NCBI RefSeq assembly: GCF_019578655.1
Contig: NC_063263.1
Span: forward strand, 26,349,001-26,413,000
DNA: 64,000 bases
Direction of reading: 5' to 3'
DNA from: Ricinus communis
Taxonomy: Eukaryota > Streptophyta > Magnoliopsida > Malpighiales > Euphorbiaceae
Shown here: one piece after another, positions 35,404-46,914 of the stretch
Position numbering within the stretch: position 1 is the first letter of the stretch
How the letters are laid out: every line of letters begins with the position of its first letter
Made by a program: the position numbers and the translations under genes
The notes under the pieces: generated by a model
Database searches by the model: none
Seen by the model: the letters and a program-made list of their open reading frames with translations, nothing else
What the model was told of the DNA's origin: nothing

Positions 35404-37213
35404 AATAGAATCATTTTATTGTTTTTCTTTCAAATCTTTGAGCTCTGTTTTGATGGCTTTGATTTCTTTCTGAAGCTCTTGGACGGTAGGAAGAGGGTTT
35501 TTAGCTTTTTCCCTTTATCCAAGATCATAGTAAGATCATAAGTATTCTTACTAGAAGAGGGGACAAGGGTCTCAGTTTTTAAGATTTCTTTCAAAACTTG
35601 TTTTTGGATTTGGGGGTCATTAATATGCTTGACGGCTTCAAGAAGAGCTTCTTGTTGCCTAGTGAGCATATTAATATTCTTTGAAATATCTTCAGAATCT
35701 GATTCAGAATAGTCGGATGAGGTTTTGATTTCATCAATTTGGAACTCTTCCTCACTATTCGAAAATTCTGATTCAGAGGAATCAACAAGAAGAGCAGAAA
35801 TTTTGCTTAAAATTTCATCTTCTATTTGGAGCTCATGGAGTTTTTTAGAAAACTTACAATACTTTGAAGTATGGCCCTTTTTGCCACACTTATAGCAAGT
35901 AATTTTGCTAAAATATTTTTTGGAATTTTGTTTTGGAAATTTTGAAGAGGATGGCTTTTTGTAGAAATTCTCCTTATTTTTGGGAGTTCTTCTATTTTTG
36001 AAAAAATTGTTTTTTCTTAAAAGATTTGGAAAAATCTTCTTTGCATTTTCCTTTGTAGGTAGAGGAAGGCTCTATGGGATTATACTCAAACTGATTACAA
36101 AAACTACCTAGTTCTTGCCTAGTCTTCTTCATTTCCCATTTGAGTTGTCTTTGAAGTTTAAGGTCATGGCATATCTTCAATCCTTCTTTCTGGGTAAGGC
36201 TCACTAATTCACCATAAGTGTAGAAATCATAAGGGATCTGGCCATTATGGGCTTCTCTTATGGTATTTCTAACTCTTTCACCTAGTATCTTAGGTAAACC
36301 AGCTAAGAATTTCTCTTTCCAAAAAGGTTGGTTTGAATCTTCCCTAAGCATGACTCTGGTCAGGAAGGTGTCTTTGTAGGCTTGGAAATTGCTAAGCTTT
36401 TTACAGGTTAGGTTGCTAAGGAGCTCAGCATTCTTATCTTTTAGAAGAGAAGGGTCTTCTATGAAGTGGAGGGAAATTATTAGGATTAAGGTTGACACAA
36501 CATCCTCAATTGGACTTCCTAGTTCATCTAAGATGGGGGTCCCTTCTATTGTGGTTTGGATAGCACCTAGGATTTGGAGCTGTTGTGCTTGTGTGAGATG
36601 GTAATCCCACCATCCTTTAAGCTGGCTAGAAAATCCAGCTATGAGGAGTTCAGCAATGGCTCTATCAGAGGTACCGCTTTGGGTTTTGTAAGCATTGGCT
36701 GCCATGGTCATCTGTTGTAAGAGACCAAGAATATTGTATTCTGACATTCCATCTATATTCCATTCATAAACGGAGGAGGCATTGAACCTAGATTGGATTA
36801 GGATATTGTTCTTATTTTCTATTCCTAGATCTGGAGTAGTATTCCTAGGAGTATGCCAGGTCAATCTAGGGGCTTGCCATCCCAATCTGTTGATGTTGGA
36901 GGGTTTTTCAGTGACACTTTCAAGCTCTGAATCATTGGATTCATCGCATTGGGCTTGATCTATAGCACTGATATTCCTACTGCTTTGAGGAGTGTCTGGT
37001 ACTAGGTTTTTGGAAGACTTAGAAGTGGCTAATTTGCTAAGTTGTTCCCTGACTGCTCTAGCAAATTCAGTTTGCTTTTGAAATTGGTCTTGGCTAGGCT
37101 TTGAGATTTGGTAGGGTTTGAAGACTGGATTTTTGAGCTTTTCTAATCGGCTTATCTCTTTTGGATGTTCAGTGTTGGGGATTGGAGAGGTGAAGACTAT
37201 AGGAGGTTTTTAG
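35404..37213 (-). pseudogene. Viral coat-protein region with zinc finger (inverted copy)
   Basis: Reading leftward from about 37213: a Gln/Lys-rich stretch, then a 297-codon open frame (36885-35992) with the coat-protein core. That core includes WNIDGMSEYNILGLLQQM, GWWDYHLTQAQQL, FQAYKDTFLTRVMLREDS and a basic tail. The CCHC finger follows (35856-35897), then an acidic Ser/Glu segment and a coiled-coil-like segment (35669-35430). The part between about 36387 and 37213 has no counterpart in the plus copy, where LTR DNA replaced it. Frames are broken after the basic tail and near 35670. Confidence 0.85.
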
Positions 37214-37215
37214 AT

Positions 37216-38910
37216 CTAGCTTTCTATCCTAACAAGCTGCTTCCCTATTGTGTTAAGATAGGTATTCGAGAAATTGTTCTGCTGAACAATATTCTTGACA
37301 TTCTTCTCAAGATCTTCTCCTATCAATTTGTAAGGTGTAGCCTCTATTTCATTCTCTCCATAAGGAATGGTTATCTTTCTAAAGGGAGGATGTTCAGACT
37401 GGATGGTTTGGTTTTCCCCGACCTTCCACTCTGGAGCCTTGTTTCTTACAGTGACGGGACTAATAAGCTTTTCTTTGAAAGGATAAAGAATACTATTTTC
37501 TTTGCAATAAATTTGAAACCAATCAAAAAATTTGATTTGGACTTTGTTTTGAATGCAAAATTGATAGTATCTTTCTTGAATACTATCCTTTTCTTGTAAA
37601 AAATTCTTAAGAAACCAAAGTTTTTTAGAATGATTTTTCTTTGAATAGAAATCTTCATGTAAAAGCTTTTTATCAATTTGAAAATCTTTTGAAATCATGT
37701 TGATTTCTGCTTCTAGATTTTGTGTTATTGCAGATGGTGATGGTGAAGAGGGGGTAGAGATGATCTCTATCTCCTCATCTTCTTTTTTTGGTTCATTGTA
37801 GACTGGTCTGGGGATATTGCTTTGATAATCAACATTTTGTAGTATATTGTTTGAGCTTGGTATATCATATGTTGAAAATCTAGGTTGTGTTTGAGATGGG
37901 GTTGGTTCTTTGTAAGGAGCATAAATAACAGAAGGTATTTTTGATACCCTTCTAATATCTATGGTCGATGTTGAAGAGTCATCATCAGAAAATCTAGAAG
38001 AGGTTGATTTCCTGTTGAATGTAAGCTTTACTTTTTCATCTGGAAATTGGGTTATATTTTTTAGATTTGTATTTGGCTCTGTTTGCTTTGGTGATTCAGG
38101 TTGGGTTTCTCCTTCAAGGATCCATTCTTCTAGAAGAGTGATATCTTTCCATTGAATGGTTTTTGGAATAGTTGCATTGGATTTGGAGAGATCTGCTTGT
38201 AGGAATAAGGTTTCTCCTTTTGGTGAATGGAGCTTGTGTTTTGAACCAAAAGCAGAAATCATGGCTTTGTAATGTATTTTGAAAATCAATGCTATCGGAA
38301 TAGATCCTTCAAGCATTTTGTAATTATGTGTCTTTATTTGAAGAACGATGCTCTTTAAAATATTTTTATCATTTAATGACATTGTAATGTTTGGAAAGCA
38401 ATTGAAAGAAATTGGTCCTTTATTCAGGCTCGACACAACAGTACCTAACAAAGAATCATAAAAATTTGTAAACCTAGCATCTCTAAGGATTGCTAAGATG
38501 GAAGTATCTAAACCTTCTCTAGTAAAGGGCTTTATTTCTACCTAGACAAGGCCTATATGGATATACTTATAGTCTTTTTCTTTATGCTTTTGGAGGGTCT
38601 TTGGATTTAAAAGATAAATTTCTTCAAAAGGCTTTGAAATATGAATATCTCTTTCTTCAGTTTTGATAGTAAAATCAGTTTTGAAGAGAGGAAACTTTGA
38701 AAACTCATAAATTTATTTCTTTTGAACCTTGGGTATTTTCCAATCATCAATATGCTTTGAAAAATCTTCAATAGTGATTTCTTCACTATTTACTAAACCT
38801 TTGTACCTTGAGGACTCAGAGGTAGAAGAGTTTGAGAAAGAAGAAGATCTATAGAAAAATGGTTCTAAATAAAATAAACCAAAATAACTTTCTAAACAAA
38901 CATGAACCAA
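37216..38910 (-). pseudogene. Viral movement-protein region (inverted copy)
   Basis: The largest open viral frame here is 411 codons (38451-37216). It holds the second half of the movement domain (LNKGPISFNCFPNITMSLND) and the linker with Ser/Thr/Pro runs, then a Lys-rich end. The first half lies upstream (38910-38455) but is cut by TAG near 38540 (HIGLV-stop-VEIKP) and other changes. Relative to the plus copy, a few bases including the ATG near its start are deleted at about 38868. A stop follows ...GKQLVRIES at 37213-37215. Confidence 0.85.
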
Positions 38911-39055
38911 GCCACCAGTTTTACTGCCCTTATACCTGACGGGACTTACTACTGTGCATAAATGAACAATGCTTGTTTATCAGTGATATGATGCAAACTG
39001 AAATGAGTTTAAAATCTTCTTTATGCAAATGATGTTTCTTCCCCGGAACCTAATA

Positions 39056-39068
39056 GGCTCTGATACCA
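39056..39068 (-). other. Viral primer-binding site (inverted copy)
   Basis: Reverse complement of TGGTATCAGAGCC, matching 22061-22073. It places the viral intergenic region to its right. Confidence 0.85.
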
Positions 39069-39389
39069 AGATAGCAGATGGACAAGTTTCTGGTGTGCAA
39101 GATCCTCAGACGAGGCAAGCATAGAGCATACGCTTGTTAAATCTTAAACAAAAATGGAAGATAAGAAGAGATATTTTATTGATAGATACAAACTTTGAAC
39201 ACAAACTTTGAACAAACATACAAACTTTGAAATAAAAGCTTTAAAATGAAAGCTTTAAACTTAAGAAATATAACTTATAAGAGGAGAAATTGAATATAAG
39301 AGGAAGGTGTTTCTTCTCACTATCACTCTCACACTATACTCTCTCTTTTCTCACTATATTTCTTCTTTGTGTGACTTGAAGAATACAAG

Positions 39390-39392
<3 letters not shown>
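39069..39392 (-). promoter_or_regulatory. Viral intergenic region with leader and polyadenylation signal
   Basis: On the minus strand the order is: the TA-rich edge (39393-39427), a CT/GA-rich leader, three repeats of a CAAAGTTTGT-type unit (about 39187-39222), AATAAA within CTATCAATAAAATATC (about 39173-39188), then the primer site at 39068. This order (TATA-like, leader, AATAAA, primer site) fits a caulimovirid promoter/terminator region. The TATA assignment is uncertain because the TA repeat is also the integration edge. Whether it still drives transcription cannot be told. Confidence 0.5.

Positions 39393-39427
<35 letters not shown>
39393..39427. repeat. (TA)n microsatellite at the viral/plastid DNA boundary
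   Basis: About 35 bp of pure TA. Viral intergenic sequence lies to the left and plastid-derived spacer to the right. Confidence 0.95.
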
Positions 39428-39429
<2 letters not shown>

Positions 39430-39534
39430 CTAAAAAATGGAGCAATGCCAATCCTCTCAATAAAACAAGAAATAGGCTATTGCTCCTTTCTTTTATTTTA
39501 TCTTCAAGAACTCACACATATTAAGATCAAAGTC
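39428..39534 (-). other. Plastid psbA 3' flank (part of trnH-psbA spacer)
   Basis: AAATGGAGCAATGCC...GGCTATTGCTCCTTTC forms the inverted-repeat stem-loop known downstream of plastid psbA. The stop codon of the psbA fragment follows on its right. It has sequence changes typical of old nuclear plastid DNA. Confidence 0.75.
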
Positions 39535-39966
39535 TTATCCATTTTTAGATGGAGTTTTAACAACAGCTAGGTCTAGATACGTTCATGTATAGCTTCTATA
39601 CCAAGGTTAGCACGGTTGATAATATCAGCCCAGGTATTAATTATACGACCTTGACTATCAATTACAGATTGGTTGAAATTGAAACCATTTAGGTTGAGAG
39701 CCATAATGCTAATACCTAAAACAGTGAACCAAATACCTACTACAGACCAAGCAGCTAGGAAGAAGTGTAAAGAACAAGAGTTGTTGAAACTAGCATATTG
39801 GAATATCAATCGGCCAAAATAATCATGAGCAGCTATGATATTATAAGTTTCTTCCTCTTGACCGAATCATTAGCAAATTCATTTTCTATTGTTTTCCTTA
39901 TCAAACTAGAGGTTACCAAGGAATCATGCATATTACTAAATAGGGAGCCGCCGAATACACCAAGCC
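39535..39966 (-). pseudogene. psbA: Plastid-derived psbA (D1) 3' fragment in the nucleus
   Basis: Minus-strand text encodes the C-terminal third of photosystem II protein D1: [58 protein letters not shown], and [20 protein letters not shown], with the stop TAA at 39537-39535. Damage: an internal deletion near 39860 (shift between ENEFAN and the EEETYN segment), another near 39580 removing part of the NAHNFPLDL end, and many substitutions. Only the 3' part is present. It is on the same strand as the trnH remnant at 20908, in plastome order. Confidence 0.92.
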
Positions 39967-41462
39967 TGTTGATTTTAGAGATTGTTAATTAAAAAATTTA
40001 TATTGATTAATTATGTGTTTGTTTGTAGTGGATGTGATAGAGTTGAATTAGTTTAATACCAGAAAAATTATGTGTGGATGTATTCCCAAAATAAATATTA
40101 TGTCGGACTGTCTGCCAATAATTGGGATCTATGATGTGTTGCGAAGTCGAGAAAGATAATGTGATTTTGGTGGTCCGACTTCCATTAATTAATTGATGAA
40201 TATTAGAAGTGTTTCTAGCAGGTCCTAGACCCGTTGTACAGGGGGTAAACGTTCGTAATTTAGGGGAGGTTCTGCCAAATTTTCGGTAGAATTTTTAAGT
40301 CGAAATTCTTAGACAGTCAGTTCTAGGGGTCTAGGCCTAGGGTTATTTATTAAATGTTTTACTTTTATTGATTGAATTGCTCCTGTGAATAGATAATACA
40401 TCATTTCAACTCGCTCCACTCGAGGCATAGGAGCAGAGCAAGAGGGTCACCAGAACTATGAGTTAAAGTCATATATCTGTTAGACCCTACTATACCTGTG
40501 TCATGCTAAAGTTTTATATAGCAATTCTGATTTATTGATTTAAAAGATTTAAATAATGTATATATTTACTACTCGTATATCATTTTCTACATCACTGTTA
40601 TTATGATTGCATGTTGACTCGGGATGAGACGACAGTAGAACATGCCACCTGATGGGTTGCATCAGGACTGCATGCGCAATGGTATAAATCTGAGGCAGGT
40701 AGTAAAATAATATTTTAAGCCCTGGTCAAGTTCAACTCTCTGGCTTATGTGGAGTTTGGTTGCCGGATTAAAGATCTATGGTCAAGCGTTGCTCTCTAGG
40801 AGCCAGGTTTATTGGAAGTTAAGTAACCAGACTGGAATTAAAGACTCTGGTCGAGCTCTGCTCTCTGGGCGCCAGTTCTATTGGAGTGAGAGAGCCAAAA
40901 AAGGCTGTTAGTATTAGGGTTAGGGTTCTGCTGAGATACTCGTTCCATAGCATATAAAATATATTTCTTTAAATCATGGCATGACCCGTATTTTTACATG
41001 ACCTAATATTTTATTTTGATTAAACAAATGTTTTATTATAGTGGTTGTATTCATTTTTGAATGTATGATTTTAACTCACTATCGAGACTGATAGTCTCAA
41101 ATTTAACTGGTATTTGTTAGCTTTCCGTAGTTCTTTTCCTCTAGCATCCCGATTTCCTTCACCTTCAGGTTTAATATAACTGATTTTATTGGTATATTTG
41201 ATTTTTAAATTCTAGATTCTCCGCAGTAGTAATTTCAAACTTATCATTTGTAATGGCATATTAATTCAGGTATTGCTTATTTATGCTAGCAGACTGAATT
41301 AAACATAGTATCTGGATAGTTAAAAGTTAGTGTTATAATTGATACAATTTGGATTATACTTTGATTGAGATAGCGAATAGTTAGGCTTGCTATGGGTTTC
41401 AGTAGCCTTACGCCTACCCATTTCCTAGCGCCGATTACGAGCCCACAGATCGGATCGTGACA
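39967..41462 (+). repeat. Decayed chromovirus-type LTR
   Basis: The right end GGATCGTGACA and the preceding stretch (GGCTTGCTATGGGTTTCAGTAGCC, here cited in parts) parallel the LTR 3' end at 48770-48860. The body contains GTTCTGCCAAATTTTCGG and other segments typical of Tekay/Del-like LTRs. The left end is not clear and no target duplication or partner LTR was seen. No gene is supported. Confidence 0.45.
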
Positions 41463-42875
41463 ACTATCATAGTTATTTTAATTCTAAATAATAATATAAA
41501 TTTAGATTATAAATCAAATTAAAAATAATTTTTAATATTTTATAATATTCTTTAAAATTATAATAAATTAAATATTATTTAATGTAATTCGTAACATGTA
41601 TTGTGGATTAGAGAACCATCACATATGCGGGGACCTGCTTCTTTTTTTATATGTGTGGACTTTTATTCCCGTTTTTTAAATTTTTTAAATCATAATAAAA
41701 TAAATTTATAAAAATTAATATTATATGAAAAATTATATATTAAATAATTTTTTAATATATTTATAAGAACTAATCGTCTATCCATGTTCCATTTTAATTC
41801 AATTTAGTTTGATTCTTTCTAAATCTATAATTATTTTTGGATTATACATATATATATATATATTATAATTTTGGAATAAATTTTTTAATATGTGTCACTA
41901 TTATGAAGATTTTTATTTTAACATGTTTATTTATTTTTGATACATGAAATTTTTATTTTTTTAAATTATGATAAAATAAATTTAAGAAATTAAGATTATA
42001 TTAAAAATAATGTGTTGAATAAAGTTTTTATAAATTTATAAAAACGAGTCGTTTACCCACTTGCTGTACGACTATCGTACTTATTTTAATTATAGATAAT
42101 AATATATATTTAATTTATAAATAAAGTTAACAATTTAACTTGGCACAAAGATAATGGTAGCATCAATAATTTAACATGGCATTACTAAAAATCAACATGA
42201 AAAAAGAAAAGTTATTTTGCTGCTTGTAAATGTGGGATGTGAGGTTTCCAGAAAAGTAGAGAGAAGAGGAAAGAAAAAAAAAAAGAGGTTGTGAGAGCCA
42301 AAGGATAGAGAACTGAGAGGCAGCAGAGACAGAATCAAAAGATCAAGGACATTGTTTTATGGATTGAGCCAGTGAAAGCGTTTAACAAATGAAAAGCAAG
42401 AAAAGGGGGAACTATTTGGGTTTAAAAAAATAAAGGTAAAATTGGAGTGAGAAGAATAGAGAAGGTAGAGTCAAAAAAAAAAAGATGACGAGAGAGAGAG
42501 AGGAGAAACCTGGTATTGTAATGTAGAATAATTCTGGCAGCAACGTCTTATCCCCCTTCTGATCTAAAGCAACATGAATTTCTTTCTTTCTTATAGTTGA
42601 TTTATTTTAATTTGGTATGCATGATCTTCATAAGTTCACTTGCATATTGAGATTAATGTTGGAGATTGTATAAATATGGAAACAGTTAAAGAAAAGGGAA
42701 AAAAATAACTTTAAACTAAAAAGCCTACATCTCCCACCTTTTAGTGTTTGAGGCGTTAGGGCCTGTGCCTCGTGCACCTTTAACAACTATGGGATCAATT
42801 AAGCCATATTACTACGTAAAAAAAGTATTTAATATAATTTAGTTAAAATGTATATGCTGGAAACTGATATCCTAC
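41463..42875. other. AT-rich intergenic DNA
   Basis: Low-complexity, AT-rich, with a short TA run near 41845-41862 and a purine-rich stretch (42230-42510, AGAGAGAG-type). No supported gene. Confidence 0.5.
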
Positions 42876-43343
42876 TCTGAGAAGCAATACAATTTGCAAG
42901 GTAGGGAGAAGCAACATGGTTTTCTATGATGTAATCTAATAATGCACCAGTAGCACTCTGCCCACCCTCTATAAGCCAGTACTCAAGGATCATTGCTGCA
43001 GGAATTGCAAAAAAAAAAGGCCTTAAGATTAAGTTTAGCAATATATTGCCGTGGATAAATAAATGCTGATTTTTTATTAAAGTATGATAATATGTATACA
43101 TGTCTGCACATTCATGTCTTAAAAATCATTTCAAACATTCACAATACTCCAAAATGATAGCCTGCCCCAGCATTGTAATAATTTTCAAAGAGACAGACAT
43201 TGATATTAGAAATTCTAGACGTTACCTGACCAAAAAGGTTCCCAAACCCCATAAATGAACAGCTTGCTCTGTGATTCAACCATATGACAAGTAGAAGTAC
43301 CACAAACTAAAGCCATATGATGACATATTGTTTCGTTATCATG
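42876..43343 (-). pseudogene. FGGY carbohydrate kinase, two middle exons out of place
   Basis: Exon 43343-43226 encodes ICHHMALVCGTSTCHM and continues to FWS. Exon 42995-42876 encodes [19 protein letters not shown] and ends near ASQ. Both have good GT/AG borders and join in phase (codon split G/CA). GGQSATG is part of the FGGY kinase core that binds sugar and phosphate. In intact family members these exons precede the HISLFEL exon. Here they lie downstream (lower coordinates, minus strand) of the C-terminal exon. No downstream exon follows them at the left. Either a rearrangement or a second truncated copy. Confidence 0.75.
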
Positions 43344-43978
43344 CTCCATAAAGACAAAGTTTATAAGAAAGTGAGGAAGTATCTTTTTTTACTAGTAAAG
43401 GTAGTGCTGAGTAGAAAAACAAATTAATGTAGTTTAAGGCTATGCAGAGGTGGTTTATTAATGTAATCAAACCTTCAACCAAATGACTAGACCCAGGCAG
43501 AGCTAAAGTATGGCATAAGAAACAAAATGCAAGTAAAAATTCATTTAGGCAGTTTCTGCAACTTTTTCTCTATAATACATAGACCACGAAAACTTTGAAG
43601 GAGCAATGAGGTAAAGTCTGCCATGGGTTGCCCAATTCTACCATCAACTTCAAGCCCCAATCTTAAGCAAGGGCCTTTAGATTTATTTATTCACAACTGA
43701 TCTATAAAATTCTGTAGCATAATTGAGGTTAACGTCATTGAAGTAATACTTCCTTCAAAGTCCTTTTGTCTGTTTTTCTCATTTTTTTTCTTGGAGAGGT
43801 GGAGGAAGGTGGAGGGAATGGGATGAACCAAGAGAAAACAATGACTAATAGGAACTCCAGCAAAGACAGAACAAGAAAAGCTGCATTATGTTTTGCACTC
43901 ACTTAAAACCTCTCCCCTAATCATTTATTGTTTTGTACCTAGTTATATGTCATAAAAGTTATGAATTGAACTGAAGAT
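43344..43978. other. Non-coding DNA between misplaced and C-terminal FGGY exons
   Basis: No frame or known repeat recognised. Probably former intron or intergenic DNA. Confidence 0.4.
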
Positions 43979-45579
43979 TTAGGAACAAGTGCTCATGCAT
44001 CCCTGACCGGCCGCATTCAGGGCCATCATGGCCTCACTGAGACCAGCATATTTTGCGGCAACAACACCGAGAATAACAGTACCTAATACTCGTGGTAGTA
44101 CAATAGGGCAACCTACACCAGTCATGAACAAGTAAGCATTAAGTCTGTTAACATGCACACAACACTGCAAAAATAATAGAAAAACTATTATTCTCAAAAG
44201 TAGTCAGAGCAAGCTATCATAGTCTTACAATACTGAATTTAGTGCATGTTTCTTTAATTGTATACATGTTCTAAAAGACAAATTTATTGCAATCCCAACC
44301 TGCACAGTTCTCCTAACTCTGTAACTCACTATGAACCTGATATCAAGTAAATAAAATTCAAAGAATCACTAGATTTAATGTTTTGCTCCAATTTTTATAA
44401 TTTCAACACCCAAAGGGTATTTCCGCAATTTCTAGCTTTGCAAGGAGAATTTCTATAATTTCCAGTTTTGCTGGAACAATAGTTAAAATTTATTTTAAAA
44501 GTCTTTATTTTATTTTAAGTGTGAATTAAAAGTTTAACTTAATTTAGTAGTGGTAGGATTAGTTTAGTCTATACAAATCTATGCTTGTAACAATTACTAT
44601 TGAGAGTTTTCCAAATTTATTAACAAATATGTCCTGCAAATTGTTGGTCTAGAATTATGTGTTTCAATTTTCTTTAGGTGTGACTCCTAAACCTTTTAAG
44701 TCTTGACTCTTAGAAATTTTCTTGTCTTTTCTTTTCTATTCCTCTATTTCATATCGGAATTTCTGCTAAATCAGAAATGAAATTCAATCTTAACCTTTAT
44801 TTTTCAAGAAATCAACATAGAACCGGTTTCCTAAATCCATCCTACATCAAACCTTATTGGTATGAACTATTCAAGGTCCAATTTGAGGTTTCATAAACTA
44901 TTCAAGCCACCAATTCAAGATTGAAAGACTTTCCTAGCAACATATATTCACAATAATTAATAACTAGTGAACATTGAGACTTCACCATGTATTATATCAA
45001 ACTGGGAAAAGAATAATGAGAATAAATTGCAGTTGCAAAAATGAAACCTTACAAAGGCTATCCATTGATCAAAAGAATGCACTATAATTTTAAAATCAGG
45101 GGGAAAATTTTAAGATGTGAACAGTATAAAGAGATTATGAAGATAAGTACCAATAATATCTGCATGTTCTTGAACAAACACAGTTTCTTAAAAGGCCACA
45201 GCACGCAAGCAGCATGTCACCTGCAAGGGAAGAAGATATATAAGAAAGAACAGGAAATGATAAAACAAATTACATCTGGAGGTATAGCCATCATTCCACT
45301 GACTAAGAAACACATAGTTGAAAATATAAACAACTACATTATAAAGCAATCTCATGATAACACAAATCAACTGAAAGTATGAGATGTAGTTATATATTTA
45401 AACATAATATAAAACATGTCATTACAGAAAAATAAATGCATGAAGATTAAAAGCAATGCTTCTTACTTTGTGACCATGAGCATTCCAATGCTCCACAATA
45501 TGGTATGTACCGTATGCAATAACTTGCATGACAGCAAGGAATTAAAGAGCCAATTGTCTATCACTAATGTAAAGGAATT
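43979..45579 (-). pseudogene. FGGY carbohydrate kinase, C-terminal exons
   Basis: On the minus strand: 45579-45467 (FLAVMQVIAYGTYHIVEH, second half of an exon split by copia), 45220-45151 (DMLLACCGLLRNC, then a one-base shift before VQEHADIIG), and 44112-43979 (GCPIVLPR, then VAAKYAGLSEAMMALNAAGQ). These follow the order of plant FGGY-domain kinases, which phosphorylate ribulose-type sugars. Faults: TAA replaces a Leu codon in the first segment, the frameshift in the middle exon, and about ten residues missing after LPR. The gene is dead. Confidence 0.8.
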
Positions 45580-45584
45580 GTCTA
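45580..45584. repeat. Target-site duplication GTCTA, left side of copia
   Basis: GTCTA immediately before LTR base 45585, repeated at 52614-52618 after the right LTR. Confidence 0.95.
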
Positions 45585-45783
45585 TGTTGATAAGTTAGAA
45601 TAACTAATTAGTTTTTGTTTGTTAGAGATATGGATAAACATTTAGGGATAAGATAAATTAGTTCCTATCTAAGATTTTTTCTATCCTTTAGCTAGTCTAT
45701 ATAAGTTGTGTTTTTCCTGTGTTTGATATATGAAAAACATAAGAGAACATTTCTCTTTTTTCCTTTCTCTATAAAATTCTACA
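45585..45783 (+). repeat. Left LTR of copia
   Basis: TGTTGATAAG to ATTCTACA, 199 bp, with canonical TG/CA ends. Confidence 0.95.
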
Positions 45784-45796
45784 TGGTATCAGAGCT
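45784..45796 (+). other. Copia primer-binding site (initiator tRNA-Met)
   Basis: TGGTATCAGAGCT with no gap after the LTR. Confidence 0.9.
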
Positions 45797-45808
45797 TAAG
45801 GCTTGATC

Positions 45809-46866
45809 ATGAATTTTAAGGCTGCCATGGTTGGCTCTAGTTCCGCCACTTCAGAAGCTAGCAGTGGTGTGACACCATCAGGAGGAATTTCTCAGTTACT
45901 TCCACCTGTTCCTCCTGAGAATTCTCTTCAAATCACCATTCACAAACTAAAGGGCAAGAATTATCTTGAATGGTCTCAGTCCATGAGGTTGGTGATTGAT
46001 GGAAAAGGGAAACTTGGATACTTGAATGGTGAGATAAAACCACCAACAACCGATGATTCGAAATAGAGGCAGTGGCACTCAGAAAATTCAATGTTTACTG
46101 CCTGGTTGATTAACTTAATGGATCCGGTTATTGGAAAACCATTCATATTTTTATAGACTGCTCGAGATGTTTGGGAAGCAGTTCGAGAAACTTACTCGGA
46201 TTTGGACAACCATTCGCAGTTATTCGAATTAAACACCCATATGTGGAAAATACAACAAGGTAATCGAGAGGTAACAGCTTACTATAATGTTATGATGGTT
46301 GTTTGGCAGGAATTGGACATGTTTGAAGATGAACAATGGGAGAATCCTAATGACAGTGCTCAATACAAAAAGAAAATTAAAAGAGGACGAGTATTTATTT
46401 TCTTGGCTAGTTTAAACAAAGATCTTGATGAGGTTCGTGGACATATATTAGGAAAAGATCCTTTACCAATTATTAGAGAAGTTTTTTCAGAAGTGCGTAG
46501 AGAAGAAGCACGACGAAAAGTGATGCTGAAAGATGATGAATAAAAAATAGATGCTGAGGGATCTGCTCTTGTAACTCGAGGTACAGACTCAGGGGAAAGC
46601 AGAAATCCTAGTGTGATCATTGTCGAAAATCATGGCATACTCGAGATATTTGCTGGAAATTGCATGGGAAACCGAAGAAGAAAACAGGTAGCGATAACAC
46701 CAAGTTAGGGGGAGATGTACAAGCTTTTCAAGCTAGCAATACTAATCTGAGGCAGCAGTCTTCTTCTGAATCTCTTCCTTTTACCAAGGAACAGATAGAG
46801 CACCTGTATAAAATGTTTAAGTCCCAAACTTTAGAAAAATCTAACCTGTCTTGTTCTTTTGCATAA
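45809..46866 (+). pseudogene. Copia gag, with stops and a frameshift
   Basis: ATG at 45809 after the primer site. The N-terminal part is Ser/Gly/Pro-rich, then comes the plant copia gag core (KLKGKNYLEWSQSMRLVIDG, about 45948-46010). The middle segment holds NREVTAYYNVMMVVWQELD and the helix REVFSEVRREEARRK. A CCHC zinc knuckle (CDHCRKSWHTRDIC, 46612-46653) binds element RNA. Breaks: TAG at 46064, TAG near 46155, TAA at 46541 and a shift before the knuckle. It would be translated as one Gag-Pol protein if intact. Confidence 0.85.
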
Positions 46867-46914
46867 TCAGGTAATTCTTTCATTACAGCCATAGCTTGTT
46901 CACAATCCCATAGC

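Larger units (their letters stand above)
21365..39392. mobile_element. Endogenous plant pararetrovirus locus (Caulimoviridae, florendovirus-like)
   Basis: Viral DNA in two opposite orientations. A plus copy runs 21365-23913 and 30378-34872. It includes the 3' end of one genome unit, the primer site, then a further unit through movement protein, coat protein, protease, RT/RNase H and a second ORF. A minus copy runs 34873-39392 (promoter region, primer site, movement protein, coat protein, protease start). The two-ORF plan with a tRNA-Met primer site fits florendovirus-type endogenous caulimovirids; that placement is inference. The plus copy is interrupted by LTR retroelement DNA (23914-30377). 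Every frame carries stops or shifts. Caulimovirids have no integrase, so insertion was through host repair. Confidence 0.85.

Noticed and set aside
36389..36604. Plus ORF inside the inverted viral coat-protein region
   Set aside because: Antisense shadow of the coat-protein frame.
39307..39570. 87-codon plus ORF with an Ile/Tyr repeat
   Set aside because: It spans the TA microsatellite and antisense plastid spacer; not coding.
45041..45382. 113-codon plus ORF
   Set aside because: It overlaps FGGY exon 45220-45151 in antisense and has no family features.
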